Source: Blautia coccoides (GTDB lineage: Bacteria; Bacillota; Clostridia; Lachnospirales; Lachnospiraceae). From it: DNA of 64,000 nucleotides. Positions 16,259-25,681 of this stretch are shown one piece after another (position 1 is the stretch's first letter; each line of letters begins with the position of its first letter). The DNA lies in assembly GCF_034355335.1 (NCBI RefSeq), contig NZ_CP136422.1, positions 449,001-513,000 of the forward strand, read 5' to 3'. The position numbers were made by a program, and so were the translations under genes. The notes beneath the pieces were generated by a model. The model had not been told where the DNA came from, searched no databases, and saw only the letters and a program-made list of their open reading frames with translations.

Positions 16259-19200
16259 TTACAATTTTTTAAATTCCTGCAGAAGTGCTTCAGCTTCAAA
16301 ATGATCATTTTGTTTCCTCACAATTTCTTCCAGCAGTAATACTGCATTCTCTTTTTCTCCGAGTCCGGCTGCGCCCAAGGCTCTTAAATAGCAGCAGTAT
16401 TGTGTATTCCTAAGCTGCAGATCATCCTGGAAGACTTCGATCTCCGGCAGGGAAACTGCAAAGAAGTCATAGGATACCTTATCAAAAAGATGTTTTTCCC
16501 CGTATATAATAAGCTGATGGAAGGATTTTCTTGCAGCGTTTTCCTCTCCCAGTTCCCGGTATGCCAGACCTTGATAATAGATATAATCAGATGGCTGGTC
16601 ATTGTAATAGAGGACAGCGGACGGTTCCTGCGAGCCGGAGGCGGCAAGGCGGAAATATTTTACAGACTCTTCTTCCTGTCCCATCATCCTGCAGGCTTTT
16701 CCCATGTAATAGCAGGCCTCGTTATCCGGTACATTGGGAAGCTTTCCCTCTCCCAGATTTTCTGGATAGGTGAGGGAGGATTCCAGGAGAGAAAAAGCCT
16801 TCTCCGGTTCATTCTTCGCCAGCTTTTCCTCTGCCTGATGTATCAGGGCAAAGCGATATTGGGCGCTTACCTTTCCCTCTCCCCCTTCCCAGGGATGGAA
16901 ACGCCGGGAATTAAGGGCAGCTAGGGCATCCTCGTAACGTCCAGTGCCGTTCAGGAGCGTGATATATCGCAGGTATAAGTCATCTCTCTGTGCCGTGATC
17001 TCCGGGTGGGATTCCATGGTTTCAAGACGCTGTTTTACCGGGACACAAAGTTTGGCCGCCAGTTGGTCATATTCAAGCCACAGCCGTGGATAAGTGCTGT
17101 CCAGGCGGCAGGCTTTCTCCATCATTTCCATAGCCTTTTCGGGCATATTTTTCTTATTATAGTAGGCAATGGCAAGATTGCGGCATGTCGTGGCAAAATC
17201 CGGTTTTTCCGCTAAGGATACTTCCCAATGACCAATTGCCTTCTCATACTGCTTTTTATCATACAAAAGGTTACCAAGATAGTAGTGTGCCATGGGGGCG
17301 GATCCCAGGAGGTTTACAGCACACATCAGAATGCCGTATTCCTCGGTACGGTTGGGGAAACAGTAGTCGGAAGGTGCTGACTCTGCCCTTTTGGCACAGG
17401 TAAGGGCAGCTTCCCGATCGCCCATTAACAGGTGAATACTGGACCGGTAATAGAACAGCATGGGATTATCAGACTCACAGGCGCTGAGAATCCTCAGTGC
17501 ATCTTCATACATCCCTGCGTTTTTATACAGATAGGAAAGTTCCAGGTAATTGTGTGCTTCCCTGCGCATTTTCTCTTTCCAGAACTGGAACGTGCCGGAA
17601 GAGACTGCTTTTTCATACAGGCATCCCATATATAGCGGGTCAATGGAGAGGCTTTCCTCTATCAGTGCGGTATTATCCCTGTCAAGTTTTCTCATGAGAG
17701 CCGCTTTCAGGGTACGGACCTTCATGCTGTGCCAGTTGCGCGGCAACGCCTTTTCAGCAAATTCCAGGGCATCCTCATACCTTTTTTTTCGCGCGGACAG
17801 GCAGGCAAGCCAGTAAAAACCTGTACTCTGTGTCTCAGCGCTCCAGGTGGATTTGTAGAACGCATCAAAGGCCTTATCCTCCTGACCGTCAGCTTCCAGA
17901 GCCAGTCCCAGATTAAAATAGCATTCTCCGGTATAGGGATTGGGGTTCTTACGGGTCTGTTTTTCCACAGCGGCCTGAAAGTGAGAGATACTGTCCTTTA
18001 TATGTCCTCTGCGGAAAAGCAGCAGGCCATACCCGTTGTTCAGGCGGATATCCGTGGCATCCCGCCTGAGGCCTTCCAGATAGTAATCAGCCGGTTCATA
18101 AGTGGCATGACGGTACTGTTCCAGGTGGGAAGCCGCCAGGTAAAGCTCTTCCAGGGATTTCATATCCTGGGGAGCCGTCATAGGCTTGGCGGGTTCGGGG
18201 ATGGGTTTCAGTTCTTCCTTGTAAACGGCATATTCAACCAGGATTCTGCCGCTGTGGGACACCGTAACTTTACAGTCCGGCATATAGTTGGGGGCCGGGA
18301 AAGAAATCTCAAAATATTTTTGGGGTGTCAGATCTGCGGTTGTCTCACAGAGAACCTGTCCCTTTTCCATAACCCGGATAGAAGCATGTTCATAAACTCC
18401 CGTGGCATAGACTTTTAGGGTAACGGAACCATTGGCCGGTTCGCTGATGCTGACCATTGCCTCCTTCGTGGCGTTTCCCACTCTTCCCACACCTTTGTAG
18501 GGCATAAAATACTGGACAAAAGTCTTTTCTTCCTGGGGTTTCAGCCAGGTGAAATCAGGCTGGTTGTCTGTGAACACTCCGGTCATTAGTTCTATGTAGG
18601 GGCCGTCCCCATCGGTCAGGTTTCTATCCCAGGTGCGGCCGAAGTCCCCGTTTCCCCAGGTCCACTGTTTCTTTCCGGGAGAGATGTGGTGGTCAGCTAC
18701 ATGCAGTAGCCCGGCTTTCACACTTTCGTCGTAGTTGCCGATAAAGTCAAAGTCTGAATGTGCGGCCATATAAGATGTGGGAACCTTCACGTTTTTATAG
18801 CGGGAGATATCTACACCTGCGGAATAGTCACATTTATAATACTCTCCCGTGGCAATGGGGAAAGTAGATACAGCCCGTTTTCCGTGGTCCATGACGGCAT
18901 TTACATCCGGGGGAAACACGGAATAAGTATGGTCATTTACCGGGACAGCGGGATTTGCCCACCACAGAAAAGTCTGCGGAAGGTCTGTATTGTTGTAGAG
19001 CTGTCCTTTGATCTCAATATAGGCTTTTCCGGGGTGTAGGGTAATAGCTGCCATGCCCTTTGTGCCGTACATCTTATCAATCTCACTGATAAATACTGTG
19101 CAGGAGCCGTCCGGACTCTCTTTTGTGGTATATTCTACCGGGGAGTAAGTGGATGGGCGGTGATGCTGAGGCCAGTTAAATTCAATCCCTCCGGAAATCC

Positions 19201-19537
19201 ATGGCCCGGTAAGGCCTACCAGTGCAGGCTTGATCACATGGTTGTAATAGACAAAATCGTACCCGTTAGTCTTATCATATGCCCGCTGGATGCGACCGCC
19301 CAGTTCGGGGAGAACCATTACTTTCAAATATTCATTCTCCAGCCAGACAGCTTGGTAGGTTACGTCCTCTTTTGTGTCTGAGATTTTTTCTGTTACTGGA
19401 AGCGGATATACCTTCCCGGTGCTTCCCTGATAAGCCCGTTTTTCAATAAAAAGAGGACTTTTTTCCGGGGGATAGACTTTGTATGTGGGGATAATACAGG
19501 GTTCTTCCCAGATTCTTACCGGTTTTGTTTGTGACAT
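16259..19537 (-). CDS. DUF5107 domain protein with TPR repeats
   Basis: This cytoplasmic protein of 1092 residues lacks a signal peptide. Residues about 40-350 form a DUF5107 domain resembling the galactose-mutarotase beta-sandwich (VMVLPELGGRIQRAYDKTNGYDFVYYN, GGIEFNWPQHHRPS). A further beta-rich stretch follows to about 450. From about 480 to the end it is all helical tetratricopeptide-like repeats (GECYFNLGLALEADGQEDKAFDAFYKS, MAHYYLGNLLYDKKQYEKAIGHWE and others). Proteins of this type are common in carbohydrate loci and are suspected of acting on oligosaccharides, but the reaction is not known to me. It is divergent from an AraC regulator and near GH35 and GH43 genes, which suggests a galactoside- or arabinoside-related role. 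Confidence 0.88.
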   Translation of the reverse strand: MSQTKPVRIWEEPCIIPTYKVYPPEKSPLFIEKRAYQGSTGKVYPLPVTEKISDTKEDVTYQAVWLENEYLKVMVLPELGGRIQRAYDKTNGYDFVYYNHVIKPALVGLTGPWISGGIEFNWPQHHRPSTYSPVEYTTKESPDGSCTVFISEIDKMYGTKGMAAITLHPGKAYIEIKGQLYNNTDLPQTFLWWANPAVPVNDHTYSVFPPDVNAVMDHGKRAVSTFPIATGEYYKCDYSAGVDISRYKNVKVPTSYMAAHSDFDFIGNYDESVKAGLLHVADHHISPGKKQWTWGNGDFGRTWDRNLTDGDGPYIELMTGVFTDNQPDFTWLKPQEEKTFVQYFMPYKGVGRVGNATKEAMVSISEPANGSVTLKVYATGVYEHASIRVMEKGQVLCETTADLTPQKYFEISFPAPNYMPDCKVTVSHSGRILVEYAVYKEELKPIPEPAKPMTAPQDMKSLEELYLAASHLEQYRHATYEPADYYLEGLRRDATDIRLNNGYGLLLFRRGHIKDSISHFQAAVEKQTRKNPNPYTGECYFNLGLALEADGQEDKAFDAFYKSTWSAETQSTGFYWLACLSARKKRYEDALEFAEKALPRNWHSMKVRTLKAALMRKLDRDNTALIEESLSIDPLYMGCLYEKAVSSGTFQFWKEKMRREAHNYLELSYLYKNAGMYEDALRILSACESDNPMLFYYRSSIHLLMGDREAALTCAKRAESAPSDYCFPNRTEEYGILMCAVNLLGSAPMAHYYLGNLLYDKKQYEKAIGHWEVSLAEKPDFATTCRNLAIAYYNKKNMPEKAMEMMEKACRLDSTYPRLWLEYDQLAAKLCVPVKQRLETMESHPEITAQRDDLYLRYITLLNGTGRYEDALAALNSRRFHPWEGGEGKVSAQYRFALIHQAEEKLAKNEPEKAFSLLESSLTYPENLGEGKLPNVPDNEACYYMGKACRMMGQEEESVKYFRLAASGSQEPSAVLYYNDQPSDYIYYQGLAYRELGEENAARKSFHQLIIYGEKHLFDKVSYDFFAVSLPEIEVFQDDLQLRNTQYCCYLRALGAAGLGEKENAVLLLEEIVRKQNDHFEAEALLQEFKKL

Positions 19538-19664
19538 ATACTTAGCTCCTTTTATTGTAACGATTCAGCAGGTCTTTTAATTTACTGAAAAGTTACCTTT
19601 TATTTTTTATGAAACGGAGGGGTGTAAATCTGTCCGCCGTTCCATTTGTTCTGCAATTATTTTA

Positions 19665-19706
19665 CTATTCTGCTTGTAGAATAGGAATATCTTATTCTGG
19701 CTATTC
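19665..19706. promoter_or_regulatory. Dyad and repeats in the AraC/DUF5107 intergenic region
   Basis: CTATTCT-GCTTGT-AGAATAG (19665-19684) is a perfect inverted repeat, followed by TTATTCTGG (19692-19700) and CTATTC (19701-19706). Repeated TATTCTG(C/G) units 27 bp apart look like sites for the adjacent AraC protein, placed to act on both divergent genes. Confidence 0.5.
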
Positions 19707-19707
19707 A

Positions 19708-19736
19708 TGGACAATATTACACTGGTGTGATACTAT
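19708..19736 (+). promoter_or_regulatory. Probable promoter of the AraC gene
   Basis: TGGACA (19708-19713) and TACTAT (19731-19736) are 17 bp apart. The expected transcription start is near 19743, where an upstream in-frame ATG begins, so the downstream start at 19806 with its own ribosome site is more likely. Confidence 0.5.
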
Positions 19737-19805
19737 ATTTTCATGAATATATTTGAACAGGAAATGACAGAAGAGAGAAAAAGAGACGGATTTAAGGGGG
19801 AGCGC

Positions 19806-20651
19806 ATGGTGGTGCTTCCCACAGAGGCATTTCAGGATTATGTGGAGCATCCTCTTGTTCGGAGGCTGTTTCTGACAGATGTGGGTTTTTTCCCCTGTGC
19901 AACGCATCATTACAGAGAAAGAAGGGATGGAATTGAAGAATACATTTTCATTTACTGTACAGCGGGAAGCGGATTCGTATATGTAAATAACAGAAAGTAT
20001 ATGATACATGAAAATGAGGCCTTCTGCATACCCAGGTACTGCGGCCATAGATATTATGCCTGCGAGGATGACCCCTGGAGTATTTTGTGGGTTCATTTTA
20101 AAGGGGAGGATGTAAAATATTTTCCGCTTGAAGAGTGCAAAACAGTGACCTTCAATTCGGATAATGCCACCAACCGTATGATGTTTTTGTTTGAGCTTCT
20201 GTTCCGTGTGCTGGACGGGAATTATACCCTTGGGAATTTTATCTACATATCCCAGGTTCTCTCCCTGATACTGGCCGAGACGTATAACAGAGAAAAACAC
20301 CACACCACGCTGGAGCAGAACCGCCATGTGACCAATGTGGTACGTTATATGTACAAACATTTGCATGAGGAGCTGACCCTTCAGCAGATTGCTGAGGAAT
20401 TTGAGTTGTCTAAAAGCTATCTGAACGTAATATTTCGGAAATATACCCAGCATGCACCTATGGATTTTTATATCAGCCTTAAAATGAAGGAGGCTTGCAA
20501 ACTTCTGCGTTCCACTAACCTCTATATTTATGAAGTGGCTCAACAGCTTGGGTATCAGGACCAGTATTATTTTTCGAGAATTTTCAAAAAAGTAGTGGGA
20601 ATATCCCCAAAGGAGTACAAAAACAGCGAATATTTTCACTACAAGGATTAA
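19806..20651 (+). CDS. AraC-family transcriptional regulator with cupin sensor
   Basis: An N-terminal cupin-like sugar-binding domain (residues 25-130, GFVYVNNRKYMIHENEAFCIPRYCGHRYYACEDDPWSILWVHF) is followed by two helix-turn-helix motifs (LTLQQIAEEFELSKSYLNVIFRKYT and YEVAQQLGYQDQYYFSRIFKKVVGISPKEYKN). The frame is open from an ATG at 19743, but its first 21 residues are highly charged and lack a ribosome site, while AAGGGGGAG precedes the ATG chosen. It is divergent from the DUF5107 gene and upstream of GH35, separated from the latter by a terminator; it probably activates this galactoside locus. The sugar effector is unknown. Confidence 0.9.
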   Translation: MVVLPTEAFQDYVEHPLVRRLFLTDVGFFPCATHHYRERRDGIEEYIFIYCTAGSGFVYVNNRKYMIHENEAFCIPRYCGHRYYACEDDPWSILWVHFKGEDVKYFPLEECKTVTFNSDNATNRMMFLFELLFRVLDGNYTLGNFIYISQVLSLILAETYNREKHHTTLEQNRHVTNVVRYMYKHLHEELTLQQIAEEFELSKSYLNVIFRKYTQHAPMDFYISLKMKEACKLLRSTNLYIYEVAQQLGYQDQYYFSRIFKKVVGISPKEYKNSEYFHYKD

Positions 20652-20667
20652 GGACTATGTAAAAATG

Positions 20668-20708
20668 CCGGATTTTGACTGCAGGAGCGCAGCAAAATCC
20701 GGTTTTTT
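20668..20708 (+). terminator. Intrinsic terminator after the AraC gene
   Basis: CCGGATTTTG (20668-20677) pairs with CAAAATCCGG (20693-20702), extended by CTGC/GCAG, and is followed by six T residues. Confidence 0.92.
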
Positions 20709-20896
20709 GCTTTGTGAATGGAAAATAGTCCATCAAATAGCAGGATACAGCATTTTACCCATGGACATTACCGTATATACTATAACCAACATAAAACCTC
20801 CGGCGGCCAGAACAGAAAAGGATTGCAGTATATATAGTGAAGGCTATGATACCTGTTATGCGGCAAGTGCCCTGGGGTATATCTGAGGATAGAAGG

Positions 20897-22945
20897 ATGG
20901 GATTTTATATGGGGTATACATATAACAAAAATTATCTGATAAAAGACGAAAATCCATGGTTTCCGGTAATGGGGGAGATTCACTACAGCCGCTTCCGGGA
21001 GGAGTTCTGGGAGGAAGCCCTGAGGAAAATGAAAGCAGGGGGAATTACCGTAGCAGCCACATATGTTTTCTGGATACATCATGAAGAGGAGGAAGGGGCC
21101 TTCGTCTTTGAGGGGTGCCGGGATCTGAAGAAATTTGTGGAACTCTGCCGTAAAATCCAAATGAAATTGTTTCTCCGTATTGGACCTTGGTGTCATGGTG
21201 AGGTGAGAAACGGTGGTTTTCCGGACTGGCTGCTGCAGAAAGGATTCACGCTCAGGTGTGATGACGAGAGATATCTTGCATATGTAGAGCGGTTCTGGAA
21301 ACAGATTTATGAACAGGTCAGGGGAGAGATGTATGAAGACGGGGGTCCGATAATTGGTATACAGATTGAAAATGAGTATGGACATGTAGGAGGATTTTCC
21401 GGTGAAGCCGGTGAACAGCACATGAGGACTCTGAAAGGACTGGCTGAAAAAACGGGTTTTCAGGTGCCGCTTTATACGGCTACCGGGTGGGGCGGCGCTG
21501 TGACCGGCGGCATGCTGCCGGTAATGGCAGGCTACTGTGAAGCGCCCTGGGACCCACGGCTTACGGAGATAGAGGCAAATGAGAATTACGTCTTCAGCGG
21601 TAAGAGGAATGATGCCCTGGTAGCCAATGATCATCATGTGAGTTCCGAGCTGACATTTTCCCAGGAAGATTTTCCTTATCTGACGGCAGAACTGGGCGGT
21701 GGCCTGCAGCCTACGGAACACAGAAGGCCTGTGCCTACAGGAACGGATATCGGCGCAATGTCTCTTGCAAAACTTGGCTCAGGTGTGGCCATGCTTGGTT
21801 ATTATATGTATCATGGAGGGAGCAATCCAAAAGGAAAGTTTTCTACCCTGCAGGAGAGCAGGGAGAGTGGATATCCTAACGATGTGCCTGTAATTAATTA
21901 TGATTTTTTTGCCCCTATCCGCCAATATGGACAGATATCGGAGACATATAAAGAAATCAAACTGCTTGCCATGTTTCTGGCTGATTTTGGGGATGATATG
22001 GCGAAACTTCCGGAGGAGATAGCGCCTGCGGACATCAGCCCAGAAGATACCCATTCTCTCAGGAACTCATGGAGACATGATGACATTCACGGATATGTGT
22101 TTTTTAATAATTATCAGAGAAAGAGGACCATGGATGCTCACATGGGGGTAAAGCTTACAGGAAGGTGCAGAGATGCTGTGGAATTCCATGAAATAGACAT
22201 ACCTTCAGGAGCATATGGCTTCTTCCCTTATCACATGAAACTGGGAGATAAGGAACTGGTTTCAGCAGCCGCAACACCCCTATGCAGACTGGAAGGTTCG
22301 GAGACTTGTTATGTATTTTACGGTGACTATGAGCCATTTTACTGTTGGAAGGAGGAAGGCGCAGCCTTGACGCTGCATCTTTCCAGGGCAGATGCTCTGA
22401 ACGCATGGAAAATCACACTGGACAGAGACTATCTGATACTCTCCGATAACTATGTGTGGGAAGAGGACGGGGAGGTAAAGGTAACCGGGGCACCATATAC
22501 AAAGATAAAATGTTATCCTGACATGCCGGCGGGAATTCCCGGCTTCGCCAGATGCGGCAGGGATGGCGCCTTCACTGTTTATGAGAGGAAAGAGGAGAGC
22601 AGTAAGACAGCCGCAAAATTCCGTATGATCCATGAGGATGAAGTAACTAGGACATATGAAATAGAGATACAGTATTCGGAAAATATACTGGACTGTATCC
22701 TCACATTTGCATATGGAGGAGATAAGCTTGAAATATATCAGGGAGATGAGCTGCTCAATGATTATTATTATACCGGAGAACCGGCAGAATTAAGCCTGCG
22801 GTATTTTGACTTTCCTGAAAAACTTTTGGTAAAAATCTACGCACTGCATGAAGGCCATAAAAGGTTTTTAGAAAAATGGCCCGAAATGCAGAACGGTACA
22901 GCCTGTGAGCTGATTACCGTATCTGCAAGAGACGAGATAAGATAG
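20897..22945 (+). CDS. GH35 beta-galactosidase
   Basis: This enzyme removes terminal beta-galactose. GEIHYSRFREEFWEEALRKMKAGGITVAATYVFWIHHE at the start of the barrel, the acid/base motif IENEYG (glutamate 160) and the nucleophile context TAELGGG (glutamate 265) are all in place. It has no signal peptide, so it acts in the cytoplasm on imported oligosaccharides. Length is about 682 residues: a barrel plus beta domains. The ATG with GAGG eight bases upstream is used; a second ATG four codons on has weaker spacing, and the frame extends 20 codons upstream. The convergent aldose epimerase gene ends 3 bp away, tail to tail, with no terminator between. Confidence 0.92.
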   Translation: MGFYMGYTYNKNYLIKDENPWFPVMGEIHYSRFREEFWEEALRKMKAGGITVAATYVFWIHHEEEEGAFVFEGCRDLKKFVELCRKIQMKLFLRIGPWCHGEVRNGGFPDWLLQKGFTLRCDDERYLAYVERFWKQIYEQVRGEMYEDGGPIIGIQIENEYGHVGGFSGEAGEQHMRTLKGLAEKTGFQVPLYTATGWGGAVTGGMLPVMAGYCEAPWDPRLTEIEANENYVFSGKRNDALVANDHHVSSELTFSQEDFPYLTAELGGGLQPTEHRRPVPTGTDIGAMSLAKLGSGVAMLGYYMYHGGSNPKGKFSTLQESRESGYPNDVPVINYDFFAPIRQYGQISETYKEIKLLAMFLADFGDDMAKLPEEIAPADISPEDTHSLRNSWRHDDIHGYVFFNNYQRKRTMDAHMGVKLTGRCRDAVEFHEIDIPSGAYGFFPYHMKLGDKELVSAAATPLCRLEGSETCYVFYGDYEPFYCWKEEGAALTLHLSRADALNAWKITLDRDYLILSDNYVWEEDGEVKVTGAPYTKIKCYPDMPAGIPGFARCGRDGAFTVYERKEESSKTAAKFRMIHEDEVTRTYEIEIQYSENILDCILTFAYGGDKLEIYQGDELLNDYYYTGEPAELSLRYFDFPEKLLVKIYALHEGHKRFLEKWPEMQNGTACELITVSARDEIR

Positions 22946-22948
22946 ATC

Positions 22949-24007
22949 TTAAAAAGAAAAAGCATAGGTAAAAGTTCTTAAATAGAGCGCACCGGGCTTT
23001 ACGATATGCAAGGGGGCCAGACCGCAGTTTGGAGTATCGGGGATATCCTGTGGTTCCAGGGCTATGGCACAGTGCGGGGATGAGGGGCATCCTCCATTGA
23101 TTTTATAAGTGTTTTCAATAAAGCCTCCCGAATAGACCACGATGGAAGGTGTATCCGTATAGAGCTTCAGGCTTCGTCCGGATGGATGGTCTTCCAGTAC
23201 TAGGGATGGCTCAAAGTAGTTGTGCCCTTTGTTTGACAAAAAGGCATGGTTCAATCCTCTCGCTCTCTGTATCTGCACATTCTGCGGGTACCTGTCTATA
23301 TTTTCCTGTATGGAGACCGGGGCGGAAAAATCAAAGGGTGTTCCATTCGTATGGGATATTCCCATGGGTATATGTGTTTCATCGTTTTCCACAAACGCAT
23401 TTCCCCGGATAAACAGTCTGTGATCATGGACATTTTTGGTGAAATCTCCGGACAGATTAAAGTAAGCATGGCTGGACAGATTGAAATAAGTCTCCCGGTC
23501 GCTGGATGCACGAAAACTGACGGTCAGACGGTTGTCAGAGAACAGCCGGTAGGTAATATGAATACACCGATGGCCGGGATAGCCATCCAAACCATGGGGA
23601 AGAACAGTCTGAAAGGTAAGCGCTGCAGATTCCAGGTCGGTTTCCCTGCTGACCAAAGCTGCATTCTGAAAAGAAAGATTGTGAAAACCGCCGTGGATGT
23701 GATGGGCACCATCATTTTGGGATAATTGGTAATGTTTGTCGTCAATGTACAGGGTTCCGCCCGAAATACGGCCTGCATTGGGGCCAAGGGCAGCGCCGCA
23801 GTACAGAGGATTGTGCAGATAGGACGTAAGATTATCAAAGGATAGCAGAATGTTGATTTTTTCCCCTGTCCTTTTGTCAGGTACATAGATGCCGGTTAAA
23901 GCGCAGCCGTAGGAGAGGACATGGACAGACATAATTCCATTGTCCATACAATATTCCTTCAGCTCCATATGGTCTGCAGAGATAGTTTGAAGCAGTGAGA
24001 TTTTCAT
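22949..24007 (-). CDS. galM: Aldose 1-epimerase (galactose mutarotase family)
   Basis: This enzyme interconverts alpha and beta anomers of aldoses such as galactose released by GH35. Motifs include GPNAGRISGGTLYIDDKHYQLSQNDGAHHIHGG (substrate-binding region with histidines near 95-100), SSHAYFNLSGD and the C-terminal IALEPQDIPD with the catalytic glutamate. The start with AAGGAGG six bases in front is chosen; the frame extends 24 codons upstream into a hydrophobic stretch that is probably not translated. About 352 residues, normal length. It is transcribed away from the following ABC operon and ends against the GH35 gene. Confidence 0.93.
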   Translation of the reverse strand: MKISLLQTISADHMELKEYCMDNGIMSVHVLSYGCALTGIYVPDKRTGEKINILLSFDNLTSYLHNPLYCGAALGPNAGRISGGTLYIDDKHYQLSQNDGAHHIHGGFHNLSFQNAALVSRETDLESAALTFQTVLPHGLDGYPGHRCIHITYRLFSDNRLTVSFRASSDRETYFNLSSHAYFNLSGDFTKNVHDHRLFIRGNAFVENDETHIPMGISHTNGTPFDFSAPVSIQENIDRYPQNVQIQRARGLNHAFLSNKGHNYFEPSLVLEDHPSGRSLKLYTDTPSIVVYSGGFIENTYKINGGCPSSPHCAIALEPQDIPDTPNCGLAPLHIVKPGALYLRTFTYAFSF

Positions 24008-24137
24008 AAAGGCCTCCTTTTTTAGCTTGTCCCGTTTAGGGGAAAATAAATTGAGACCAATTATAACAGAGAAAAACAAAAATTACCAGAAAAATTTGGT
24101 TTACATAAAAATGGAAGAAATTCAGCTGTCACTGAAC

Positions 24138-24193
24138 AAAAGCCGCGGTTTAAGTAAATTGTGGGCAGTAATATCCGGCTGAATCAATATAAT
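24138..24193 (+). promoter_or_regulatory. Upstream region of the galactan ABC operon
   Basis: A TATAAT box at 24188-24193 lies about 60 bp before the binding-protein gene, but no good -35 box is found at the right distance, suggesting activator control. AAAAGCCGCGGTTTAA (24138-24153) contains a CCGCGG palindrome flanked by A/T, resembling a LacI-type operator half-match. ACACGTAACACGTAAAC follows at about 24210. Confidence 0.4.
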
Positions 24194-24253
24194 CTTCAAA
24201 ATGCGCGCAAACACGTAACACGTAAACAGTAATCAGGATTGAGAGGTTAAGTT

Positions 24254-25591
24254 ATGAGAAGAAAAGTAGCAGCAGTATTTTTGGCATCCGCAATGGTATT
24301 TTCACTGGCAGCCTGCGGTGGAAGTGACGGAAGTACAGAGACAAAAGAGGATGCAGGTAAAGAAAAAGATAACGCGGAAGCCGCATCAGGTGACGACAAT
24401 ACCCTGACTGCATGGTGTTGGGACCCTAATTTCAATATCTATGCCATTGAAAAGGCAGCGGAACTTTATGCCAAGGACCATCCCGGGTTCCAGATTAAAG
24501 TTACGGAGATGCAGTCTGATGATATTGAGACAAAGGTTACAACCGCCGTTTCTGCGGGGGATTTGAGCACACTGCCCGATATCTTTTTGATGCAGGATAA
24601 TTCTTTCCAGAAATATGCCACCAATTATCCGGATGTATTTACAGATCTTTCGGATTCAGGAATTGATTTTACGCAGTTCTCAAGTGCAAAGGCAGCATAC
24701 TCCACAGTAGACGGTAAGAATCTGGGGGTTCCCTTTGACAACGGTGCTGTGATCAATTGTCTTCGCACAGACTATCTGGAACAGGCGGGATTTACCATTG
24801 ATGATTTCACAGATATTTCCTGGTCTGAGTTTATGGAGAAAGCAAAAGTGGTAAAAGAAAAGGCAGGACAGCCTATGATAACCGCACAGGCCGGTTCCCC
24901 GGACCAGATCATGATGATGCTTCAGTCCTGTGGAGCCTCCATGTTTAACGAGGACGGTTCCATCAATATAGTAGGCAATGACGCCCTGAAAGAATGTATG
25001 GAAATCTATACCCAGATGGTAAAGGATGGGACACTTTTGGAAGTTACAGACTGGGATCAGTATGTTGCGTCTATCAATAATGGTACTGTTGCAGGGGCCA
25101 TGAACGGCTGTTGGATCATGGCCACCGTTACAGGAAAAGAGGATCAGGCAGAAAAGTGGGCAATCACAAATATGCCGAAACTGGACAAATCTGAGGGTGC
25201 AACCAACTATTCTAACAGTGGCGGATCTTCCTGGGTTATCACCTCCAACTGTAAAAACCAGGAACTGGCTAAAGATTTCTTTAAATCCACATTTGCCGGA
25301 AGCACAGAACTGTATGACGATTTGATCAGCAAAGGGGCTCTTTCCACATGGGCGCCGGCAGCAGAATCGGATATCTATAACCAGGATGTTGCGTTCTTCG
25401 GAAACGACGCGGTGTATGCCAAGATTGTAGATTTTGCCACCAGGACACCGTCAAACATTACAGGACCATTTTACTATGATGCACGAGATGCTATTGGTGT
25501 TGCCCTTTCTAATATCACACAGCAGAATGCGGACATGGATGCTGAGATAGAAAATGCCCAGTCTACAGTAGAGTTCAATATGGGCGGCTGA
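24254..25591 (+). CDS. Sugar ABC transporter substrate-binding lipoprotein
   Basis: This is the extracellular solute-binding protein of a CUT1-type carbohydrate importer. A lipoprotein signal (MRRKVAAVFLASAMVFSLAACGG, lipobox LAAC) is followed by an acidic linker and a family-1 binding fold (TLTAWCWDPNFNIYAIEKAAELYAKDHPGFQIKVTE ... DIFLMQDNSFQKYATNYPD). Length 445 is typical. It heads an operon with two permeases, a secreted GH43-like enzyme and a cohesin-like protein, so it probably captures galacto- or arabinogalacto-oligosaccharides released at the cell surface. A terminator-like hairpin follows its stop codon and would make it more abundant than the permeases. Confidence 0.94.
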   Translation: MRRKVAAVFLASAMVFSLAACGGSDGSTETKEDAGKEKDNAEAASGDDNTLTAWCWDPNFNIYAIEKAAELYAKDHPGFQIKVTEMQSDDIETKVTTAVSAGDLSTLPDIFLMQDNSFQKYATNYPDVFTDLSDSGIDFTQFSSAKAAYSTVDGKNLGVPFDNGAVINCLRTDYLEQAGFTIDDFTDISWSEFMEKAKVVKEKAGQPMITAQAGSPDQIMMMLQSCGASMFNEDGSINIVGNDALKECMEIYTQMVKDGTLLEVTDWDQYVASINNGTVAGAMNGCWIMATVTGKEDQAEKWAITNMPKLDKSEGATNYSNSGGSSWVITSNCKNQELAKDFFKSTFAGSTELYDDLISKGALSTWAPAAESDIYNQDVAFFGNDAVYAKIVDFATRTPSNITGPFYYDARDAIGVALSNITQQNADMDAEIENAQSTVEFNMGG

Positions 25592-25617
25592 GAAGAATAA
25601 GATATTCCATAGAGAAG

Positions 25618-25654
25618 TTTGCTGCTGCTGCATAAAGGCAGCAGCAAATTTTTT
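25618..25654 (+). terminator. Partial terminator after the binding-protein gene
   Basis: TTTGCTGCTGC (25618-25628) pairs with GCAGCAGCAAA (25638-25648), followed by six T residues. It lies inside the operon between the binding protein and the first permease. Confidence 0.88.
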
Positions 25655-25681
25655 ATAAGGCGATAGAAAAGGAGGACTTGC

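Noticed and set aside
17729..18418. 229-codon open frame antisense to the DUF5107-TPR gene
   Set aside because: No start signals and low-complexity composition; the opposite frame is a coherent 1092-residue protein.
19701..20639. 312-codon open frame opposite the AraC gene
   Set aside because: The AraC frame has clear helix-turn-helix motifs and a ribosome site; the reverse frame has neither.
20780..21721. 313-codon open frame antisense to the GH35 gene
   Set aside because: It spans the GH35 start and catalytic region, where the forward frame is unambiguous.
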